Assembly (NCBI GenBank): GCA_029582155.1
Contig: CM055899.1
Location: forward strand, 71,849,719-71,913,718
Source: Panopea generosa
Lineage: Eukaryota; Mollusca; Bivalvia; Adapedonta; Hiatellidae
Direction of reading: 5' to 3'
Length of the DNA stretch: 64,000 bases
The position numbers and the translations under genes are program-made. Of this stretch, positions 1 through 10,300 are shown in pieces (within the stretch, counting starts at the first letter, position 1; each line of letters begins with the position of its first letter). Under the pieces are notes generated by a model. The model saw only the letters and a program-made list of their open reading frames with translations. It was not told the origin of the DNA and did not search any database.

Positions 1-579
1 CCGCCACTTAGGTTGCTTGAATTATTCCTAAATACTAAAATCTTAACAGACAATATACATATATCTCCATACAGTTTGGTAAGTTGTTCTGAATTTACTT
101 AGCGACAAAGGGGCATTCTATTTAAAAGCGTTGAATATTGTGTTTGAACACTTGTATATGCTTATGAATAAATTAACCTTGAAAAAGGATTTATTTCTAA
201 ATGTCAACAATGTATAAACCTTATATTCATAACTAGCATATATCTTTTATGAATATATTTAAAACTACGCTTTATTATATTGATCTCTGTCACTGTGTGT
301 TTTTGGTTGACTCTTTTTGTTTTGTCAAACAATTTACATGTAATGTAAATTAAACATGCGTATCTCTTTTTGAAATGCGAATCTCTAGGGATCTGTAGTT
401 ATTATTTTTAGATTTATGATTATGTGGTTTTGTTCAATAGAATTTAACACAAATTTCACATCAGGACATACTATATATACAATATTCAGTTGTATTGGTA
501 AAGAAAGACATCAAAATGAAACGAATCTTAGTAGAACAATCGTTCTTCCTCAAATAATAAGTAAACGTGTTTACATAAA

Positions 580-675
580 GCTTTTGAACCGAACTGGGTT
601 CGAACCTACGACCTCAGGGATGTGAGGTAAATAGTAACTATATGACAGCGCCTTGGACCACTTTGCCATCGAGAA
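580..675 (-). repeat. tRNA-derived SINE head (Leu/Ser-type)
   Basis: Read on the minus strand from about 672: TGGCAAAGTGGTCCAAGGCG (A-box region), a long variable stretch, then GTCGTAGGTTCGAACCC (B box). The A/B-box spacing is that of a class II (Leu/Ser) tRNA. There is no matching acceptor stem, so this is a SINE head or tRNA pseudogene and not a working tRNA. The same A- and B-box phrases recur at about 18430 and 19250. The 3' limit of the SINE body is not clear. Confidence 0.65.
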
Positions 676-830
676 CCTTCTATAATTATGTAATAATCTC
701 TAAATGTTTTAATGTCATTTATATTATGCCAATATAATTCGTGTTCTATGATGTATCAATATAACTATATAAACAAATATTTACACTCGTACTTATTACT
801 TTTTATTCATTTTCTGTGACAAAATTCTCT

Positions 831-932
831 TTGTGACCTTGATACCTATGTGACCCAGATAACGCTGCGACATAGATACTTGTACCTATGTGACCAGTAT
901 ACCTCTATGATCAGATACCTATGTGACCCAGA
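831..932 (+). repeat. Short minisatellite, ACCTATGTGACC-type unit
   Basis: Four to five imperfect copies of an 18-25-bp phrase containing ACCTATGTGACCCAGATA lie just downstream of the apextrin-like gene's stop (it is transcribed leftward). It may fall in the 3' untranslated region or just beyond it. Confidence 0.6.
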
Positions 933-1023
933 TATCTAACTCTTTCCTCGAGTCATGGGCTTAATTGAATAGCCATAACGAAATCACATGGTGTTATGCG
1001 TGTTATATGATATAAATAGGCGC

Positions 1024-1442
1024 TTATATATCGAAACTAAACCTAGGGTAGAAAGCCGTACATCCTTTACCTATCGGACATCCTTCGCTAGATCCATATA
1101 TTTCGTATATCCCATCTGGCCAGCTGTGTATCAAGTTTGCAGAATGATCTTTACTTTTGTAACAGAAATTAAGCTGAAAAACAAAGGTACCAAACGGTCC
1201 CAAAGTCACTGGGTTGATTGTGCTATTGATAATAATATCAATGAATGTTTCTGCTTCTGTATCATTCAAGTAATCAGCCATGTCATTGTACATCGCGGAA
1301 TGTGAGACAAGAATATCCAACGGGCGAGTTGTTGTGACGTTGATGAAGCCGGATGTCCAACCTTGGGATTTTGTCTCGGGACATCCGTCCACTGGCGTCG
1401 GAATGGCGTAAGGACCCGGTGGCCATAAACTTTGTTGAAGTT
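1024..1442 (-). CDS. Apextrin-like gene, exon 3 (ApeC domain)
   Basis: The acceptor AG is at 1444-1443 (complement of CT). The exon encodes LQQSLWPPGPYAIPTP, then DGCPE, and later FCYKSKD, WPDGIYEIYG and GCPIGKGC, ending FYPRFSFDI before TAA. The two repeated W-P-x-G-x-Y ... G-C-P blocks and the mid-domain F-C-x-K are the ApeC hallmarks. The usual Cys after the second WPxGxY is Glu here. At about 138 residues the domain is slightly short, with a condensed middle. An AATAAA on the minus strand at 807-802 is a plausible polyadenylation signal. Confidence 0.82.
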
Positions 1443-4304
1443 CTGAAGAATATGACTTGATTATAATGAGAAACACATTTTTATTGGAATCCAATATCAA
1501 AATCGGAACCTAATTCAAAAATATCTTTATTCGGTCGTCATCTGAGTAGTGCACGCTATCTCTCAACCAACCTATATGGAATTGTTTTGCCAAACAATCT
1601 TTACGAGACTATTCTCCAGCCCAAATCTTACGGGATTTTTGTGAATTATTTAATGTTGTAAGATGTTAGACGACATGTTGCGATGTTAACAATGATTTGG
1701 ATTCTTAGGATTTTTACTAGGAACATGTGTCGATAGAGATTGGTAAAACGTGGTGGCCCAATGGTCACTTGCTTTTATATGTTCTCACGAATAACAACTA
1801 TTAAACGTTATGAAAATCAGACGTTTTATTGAATAAGATCAAAACTAATTTTTTGTTGTGAATCAGCGGTACTTAGATATGAATTAAAACAATCAAACCA
1901 ACCTAATAAAAACTATATATATGATGGACAGTTTAATTACAAAGATATTTGTGAAGACTTTGTTTTTATTTGTAAAAAGGCAATACTGCCATCAGTTATT
2001 TTCATAGATTATTTGAGGGAGATCACAAAGATGAAAATGAGACCCGATAGAAACTCAAATATAACAGTGTACGCATAAATGACAATTATGTATAATCAAA
2101 TACCCTGTATCGCTTAATTATCATCATCCGGAATAATGGTACATTGATTTGGATATTAACAATAGAAAACGGAGACCAACCAAAACCATATAAAATATAA
2201 ATGTTTTAAAACAATTTATACATAAAGGTCAATGTCATCTAAAAGTAATATTACCCTACACACAACTATACAACGAATATGGAGTTAAACAAGTGGAATA
2301 TGTATATAAACAAGTTTCTGAGAAAAAGAAAGATCAGAGTCAAAGTCCCTTTAATGCTACAACAATAACAAAATATCCTGTACATGTGATAGACTACATA
2401 CCGTATTCACAGTAGATACCAGAATACCCTGTTGGACACTGACATCGGCATAGCTCCTCAGTGTCTTGTAAAATCCCGCCATGCCAACATTCCATACCAA
2501 AACAATCTGAAAATTACATTGTCATATAATTAGATATACGTTTAACCCTTCTTCAACTCTTATTTCGTGTATGGAAAATCTTCTTAAATAGTACAAGCAT
2601 GTCAGATTAGTAAGGATTGCTAGGTCGATGTCTAGGCAATGCTAAGAAAATGCAACAATGCAGCGCTGCACCGAGTCATCGTTGGTCTTCGTGCCGAAAC
2701 TTCTTGAACGGGTTTTAATGACGTTATTGAGTGATGTCACAACACTACGTCATTATTGAACGGAGTGGTAATAGCCTATAAAGTGAATGGCTGAAGAATG
2801 ACAATGAACAAATAACAACGTGGCGGAGCATACAGGCAACACAAGCTGAAAGTGGGTTTATACGGCGAAACTTTGAAATATGAAAATTTAATTTGCATCA
2901 AGTTCATGAAAGAAAAGTATGACTGAAAATTTGTTTAATGATATCACGAGTGTTTGCAGTTTATACATGCTAAGTCTAGCATCCAGCCATTTACAAGATA
3001 TTGACTAAATATAGTATGACGATCCTGGTTGTTACAGCGGTTTAGAGAATTTTGTGGCACTCCAATGAGAGGAAACATATGTTTACATGATAAATTCATG
3101 TCTTTGCTTATATCTAGATATAGAATAATCATTTCCCCAATGAAAGAAATTATCTATTTCCGTCACAGTGTTGATTAAATCAAAAATTGAGAATTTGTAA
3201 CTGAGTATTTGTAAATGAATTACTCGCTAAAACCGTCGCGTACTAATTGGCACTAAGAAAGGTAAGTTCATACGTGTATATTATATGTATGTGCCTGTTA
3301 TCATAAAATCATTATCGTTATTGTTATAAGTGTTCTTCTTATTATTCATGTGTATATATACTTAAGTTTAAGTCTTATACACAAACTAAATATCTTTACA
3401 CTTTATTCAAAACATCAGAGAGGTGGTTTGTAAACTGACACATTACATTTTTATCTTGCTTATTCGTTATTAGTAATTTAAATAAACACAATTTTAAATC
3501 TAAATATTTATCATATTCTGATTTCGTCCCGCATTAATCAAACTCAAGAGGTTAGGAATGCAAATACTTGTGTCTAAAAACAGAATCAAAGAATCGAACA
3601 CATGTATTATTTAAGAAATAAAAGTGATTCATAAACTTATGTTCTTTCAATTTTAGTATTTGTAAAGAAGGTGCAGTCGAAATACAGGTCATAAATATAG
3701 TGGCAAACATTCCTTGAAGTGTAATGTACTTCATTTAACATGCTCTTCAATTTATATCACAGTATACCCTGCATGACCATGTGCTGGAAACAGAGAAAAC
3801 TCTAAATATCTTGAAGCTGATATCAGTTGCAATCTCACTTAGCATGATCACATCCACTTTTTAAGCATCTTCCGTAAAGAGTACATTATGGGTTTTTTAA
3901 ATGACCCTCATATCCAACACGTATTATATAAGTAAACTGACCGGAACAGCTGACCGGTCACCTGACATTTTATATATTTTCTCATAATGTTCCAGAGCAA
4001 TTTCCTTGAAATTTAAAGGGAGCAGCTAACATTAACACCGGACATTTAATGTCTTTTCTCAAAAAGTTTCAAAGAAAGTTCCGTAAAATTAGGACTTAAA
4101 TAAAAATGAACATTTGTCGTAATGTTCAATGACAAAGTTTGTCAAATCAATACGTACTTGTTTGTTAATGTCGTATACAAATATCGTTAACATGTGAATA
4201 ACATATTGTATTGAGGAACGTATACATACGTTTACCATTACAAAGTATGAAATGTTTTGTTTAATTAACATTGTTTGTAATAGGAACGTACCCCCACCTC
4301 CTCC

Positions 4305-4336
<32 letters not shown>

Positions 4337-7300
4337 ACGTTTTATCTCGTAGTGTTTTCCGCATTTTAAACGCAATGCATTGTGATTAAATACATCGAAG
4401 TAATACTATATGAATAATTAGGTCTCACTTACCAATTTTTCCCATTAGTGACGGTGGCAAGAGAAATTAAAGCTGTGTGAATTGATTAAGCTGTTTTTCT
4501 GTTTTTAAAAATGCTTAAAATGGTAATGTTTCTTTCTATAAATGAGAAAATTTAAACAATGTTTTAGTTTTGTCAACTTTCAAAGACATTAGATGCTGTT
4601 AAATGGTAATGTGACAGTTAAAATGTGCGTAATGATACATAACAGCACATGGACGGAAATAGCATATTTGAAGACTGGTCATTAAACATTTTGAAATTGT
4701 AAAAAAGCAATCCGATCAATCCCGTGTGTGTTCTGCTTGTTTTTTTAGCAGCAGATGACTATCTGTGGAAACAGGACACTTTAGAAACCATTGGTAATGT
4801 TTTCAGTTATCGAGAAATGCATTTTCTATATTTTTTATGTAGAACAGTGATAAATTAACAGTTGTGTGAGACATACATGTATTGCTGCTACATTTGATTC
4901 GGATACATTGTACATGTTCATATTTGTGTGCTGAGATATCCGATATGTATGGTTTCTGGCGACATGACTGGTCCATTAAAGCAATTAACATTACTTGGAC
5001 TATCAGATTGATTCGGTTACATTTTAAATATTTTTTTTCCGATGGATCGGAGATTTTCCTTTCAAAATTAAAAGCATTAAACGACCATGGGACATATCAG
5101 CTGCCCAGATGGCCACAGATTGGTACTTTACATAATATGAGATTACACCTGAATTTATTGATATTTCGCCAACCACGAGTTTGAAAATTTAATGTTAGTC
5201 TAAAGTTTAATGAACAAATTCAATGGGCATATTTTCATTAATTTCATTTAAATTCAGACAGAAACCAACGTGTTATAGCTTTTTAAAAATGTTGGAATTC
5301 ACAATTGTATCAGTAATATGTATGTCCGCCATTTGTAGCGATTATGGCGATATAGTTCGACCTCATTGACATTGACACTTTTGAGTATGTATAGGTTGTA
5401 TTTAAAAAGACAAGACAACTTTCACAACCTCATATTTTGATGCATTCGTGTCAGAACGTAAACAAGGCCTGGAAATATATTATCATAAGATACTTGCAGA
5501 GATGATTTGATTCAATGAGGTTGAATCGCCGAAAATGGTGTACATACTTGATACTGATATAATTGTCAATTTGACTTAGCGTGTGCTGCATTTCAAACAG
5601 TTTTTACATGTTTATTGCATTATTATTTTAAGCAATAAATCAGGAAAATATGCACAATGAATTTGTTCTTTAATTTGCAGATTTAAATATGAAATAATTT
5701 ACAAACTCCTGTTGACAAAATATCAATAGATCAATCTAGGTATTCAATCGTGGCGCTAGTGTAATGGATAGAGTATTGGCTGCTCACGCCAGAGGTTGCA
5801 GGTCCGATCCCCCGATCGGCCCAATGCCTCTCATAAAACATGACTCAGTACTGGTTCTATTTAGTTTTCATCGCAATCAAACTATATAATCTAAACTAAA
5901 ATAATCTAGGTATAACTTTTGTTGAATGTATGTTAAACTAATTATCACTTCATTTTGCAAAACAGGTAACAGGTATATTGGTCGTTATTGATCATTACCT
6001 TGAAATGTATAATAATGATATGTATATCCTACCATCGGCAAACACATGAAATAAAATAAACATTAAACACTTTGAAATTAATAAGCGCATGTGTACATGT
6101 AACTTTTAATTGAGATAAAAATGAGTTTATATTATGAGTTTCATAAAGTTTTATTATTGAAACTCGTTAACGAAATTATAAGTCGTTAAATTGGTGTGCT
6201 TATTTCTGGAATGATTATGAGTTACGTACACAGTTAATGCACCTAACGGACTTAACGTAACACTCGTGAATAATGCAACACAAAATGAATGTCTTTTATT
6301 CAGATTAATTACAGTTCCTGATTAATACCACCATTAATACGACCATTTACCGTTATTAAAGAAAAGAGCGCGTGGAGGTATGATTGGCGTGCGTGTGTGT
6401 GGGTGGGATGGGGTGGGGTGGGGGATAATAATAAGTGGAAATCCCTGTTCGGTATGCAAGAAAATGTAGATCCAACCTAGCAATTCACGGTGATATGGGC
6501 AGGGTAACACCAAATTAGGACGACAACTAAATAGCCTATGTATGTGGAAACTATCAATATATGTGATAAATAACGGACTGTCTAAGCGTATCTTTCTATT
6601 GGATTACATGACTGATAATATTAAATTCATCATGTAAATATTTATTTTCTAGAAATAAACTCAGTTGACCATTTATATCAATTGCCCCTTGCCCTTTTAA
6701 AAGACATTTAAAATGAACATAGTTTGACCTGTGAACAAAGTCGTAATGAGTCATATTTATAGATGTGGCCATTGGTTAACAGTTTAAGATACTAATCACA
6801 TCTAAATATGCCGTCCAAATCAAATAAATTAACAGTCATTAAAGACGACATATACAATAATTTAACATGAATCCAAGCATGAATTAATAACTGTCAAATT
6901 TGAAACAAATTGCACATATATATGAAAAAAGATAACTAATTTGAAGAAGGAGGGTAGTACAGTCTACAGAGAGTATTGGCTGCTCACGCCAGATGTTGCA
7001 CGTTTGAATCGAGAGGGTAGTACAGTCAACAGAGAGTATTGGCTGCTCACGCCAGATGTTGTAGGTTTGAAGCGGGAGGGTAGTACAGTCAACAGAGAGT
7101 ATTGGCTGCTCAGGCCAGATTTTGCGGTTTTGAAGCGGAAGAGTAGTAAAGTCCACTGAAAATATTGGCTGCTCACGCCAGATGTTGCGTGTTTGAAGCG
7201 GGAGGGTAGTACAGTCTACAGAGAATATTGGCTGCTCACGCCAGATGTTGCGTGTTTGAAGTGGGAGGGTAGTTCAGTCCACAGAGAGTATTGGCTGCTC

Positions 7301-10300
7301 ATGCCAGATGTTGCAGGTTTGAATCGGGAGGGTAGTACAGTCCACAGAGAGAACTGGCTGCTCACGCCAGATGTTGCAGGTTTGGAGCGCGAGGGTAGTA
7401 CAGTCCACATAGAATATTGGCTGCTCACACCAGATGTTGCGGGTTTGAAGCGGGAGGGTAGTACAGTCCACAGAGAAAACTGGCTGCTCCAGCAGATGTT
7501 GCGGGTTTGAAGCAGGAGGGTAGTACAGTCCACAGAGAATATTGGCTGCTCACGCCAGATGTTGCAAGTTTGAAGCGGGGTGGTAGTACAGTCCACAGAA
7601 AGTATTGGCTGCTCACGCCAGACGTTGCAAGTTTGAAGCGGGAGGGTAGTACAGTCCACAGAAAGTATTGGCTGCTCACGCCAGATGTTGCGGGTTTGAA
7701 GCGGGGGGGGGGGGGGGGGGGGGGGGGGGTAGTACAGTCCACAGAGAATATTGGCTGCTCACGCCAGATGTTGCGGGTTTGAAGCGGGGGGATAGTACAG
7801 TCCACAGAGAATATTGGCTGCTCATGCCAGATGTTGCGGGTTTGAAGCGGGAGGGTAGTACAGTCCACAGAGAGTATACGCTGCTCACGCCAGATGTTGT
7901 GGGTTTGAAGCGGGAGGGTAGTACAGTCCACAGAGAATATTGGCTGCTCACGCCAGATGTTGCGGGTTTGAAGCGGGAGGGTAGTACAGTCCACAGAGAG
8001 TATTGGCTGCTCACGCCAGATGTTGCAGGTTTGAAGCGGGAGGGTAGTACAGTCCAAAGAGAGAACTGGCTGCTCACGCCAGATGTTGCGTGTTTGAAGC
8101 GCGAGGGTAGTACAGTGCACAGAGAGTATTGACTGCTCACGTCAGATGTTGCAGGTTTGAAGCGCGAGGGTAGTACAGTGCACAGAGAGTATTGACTGCT
8201 CATGCAAGATGTTGCAGGTTTGGAGCGAGATGGTAGTAAAGTCCACAGAGAGTATTGGCTGCTCACGCCAGATGTTGCGGGTATGAAGCGGAAGAGAAGT
8301 ATAGTCCACTGAGAGTATTGGCTGCTCACGCCAGATGTTGCGGGTTTGAAGCGGAAGAGAAGTATAGTCCACAGAGAGTATTGGCTGCTCATGCCAGATG
8401 TTGCGGGTTTGAAGCGGGTTGGTAGTACAGTCCACAGAGAATATTGGCTGCTCACGCCAAATGTTGCAGGTTTGAAGCGGGAGAGTAGTACAGTCCACAG
8501 AGTGTACTGTTGGTGTTTGAAGTGGAAGGGTAGTATAGTCCACAAAAATTATTGGCTGTTCATGCCAGATGTTGCGGGTTTGAAGCGGGAGGGTAGTACA
8601 GTCCACAGAGAGTACTGGCTGCTCACGCCATATGTTGCGGGTTTGAAACGGAAGGGTAATACAGTCCACAAATGGTATTGGCTGTTCATGTCAGATGTTG
8701 CGGATTTGAAGCGAGAGGGTAGTAAAGTCCACAGAGAGTATTGGCTGCTCATGCCAGATGTTGCGGGTTTAAAGCGAGACAGTAGTACAGTCCACAAAAA
8801 GTTTTGGCTGCTTCCACCAGATGTTGCAGGTCTGAAGCGGGAGGGTAGAACAGTCCACAAAAAGTATTGGCTGCTTCCACCAGATGTTGCGGGTTTGTAG
8901 CGGGAAGGTAGTAAAGTCCACAGAGAATATTGGCTGCTTCCACCAGATGTTGCGGGTTTGAAGCGGGAAGGTAGTAAAGTCCACAGAGAATATTGGCTGC
9001 TCATGCCAGATGTTGCGGATTTGAAGCGGCAGGTAAGTACAAACCACAGAGAGTATTGGCTGCTCATGCCAGATGTTGCTGGTTTGATGCAGGAGTGTAG
9101 TTAAGTCCCCAGAGAGTATTGGCTGCTCACACCAGATGTTGCAGGTTTGAAGCGGGAAGGTAATAAAGTCCATAAAAGTAGTGGCTGCTCACGCCATATG
9201 TTTCGGGTTTGAATCGGGAGGGTAGTAGTCCACAAAACGTATTGGCTGCTCATGCCAGATGTTGTGGGTTTGAAGCAGGAGCGTAGCACAGTCCGCAAAT
9301 GGTATTGGCTGCTCACGTCAGATGTAGCGGATTTAAAGCGGGAGGGTAGTAAAGTTCACAGAGAGTATTGGCTGCTCATGCCAGGTGCTGCGGGGTTGAA
9401 GCGGGAGGGTAGTACAATCCACTGAGGGTATTGGCTGCTCACGCCAGATGTTGCGTGTTTGAAGCGGGAGGGTAAGTCCACAGAGAGTATTGGCTGCTCA
9501 CGCCAGATGTTGCGGGTTTGAAGCGGGAGGGTAGTACAGTCCACAAAAAGTATTGGCTGCTCACGCCAGATGTTGCGGGTTTGAAGCGGGAGGGTAGTAC
9601 AGTCCACAGAGAGAGTATTGGCGGCTCAGGCCAGGTGTTGCGGGATTGAAGCGGGAGGGTAGTAAAGTCCACAGATAGTATTTGCTGCTCATACAAGATT
9701 TTGCGTGTTTGAAGCGGGAGGGTAGTACAGTCCACAAAGAGTATTGGCTGCTCAAGCCAGATGTTACGGGTTGGAAGCGGGAGGTTAATAAAGTCCACAG
9801 AGTGTACTTTTGGTGTTTGAAGTGGAAGGGTAGTATAGTCCACAAAAATTATTGGCTGTTCATGCCAGATGTTGCGGGTTTGAAGCAGGAGGGTAGTACA
9901 GTCCACAAAGAGTACTGGCTGCTCACGCCATATGTTGCGGGTTTGAAACGGAAGGGTAATACAGGCCACAAATGGTATTGGCTGTTCATGTCAGATGTTG
10001 CAGGTTTGAAGCGAGAGGGTAGTAAAGTCCACACAAAACATTGGATGCTCATGCCAGATGTTGCGGGTTTGAAGCGGGAGGGTAGTACAGTTCACAGAGA
10101 GTATTGGCTGCTCAGGCCAGATGTTGCGGGTTTAAAGCGGGACAGTAGTACAGTCCACAAAAAGTTTTGGCTGCTTCCACCAGATGTTGCGGGTCTGAAG
10201 CGGGAGGGTAGTACAGTCCCAAAAAAAGGTATTGGCTGCTTCCACCAGATGTTGCAGGTTTGAAGCGGGAGGGTAGTACAGTTCACAGAGAGTATTGGCT

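Noticed and set aside
5750-5822. Functional tRNA gene
   Set aside because: No 7-bp acceptor stem, U33 replaced, and a SINE body follows. The same applies to the other tRNA-like heads.
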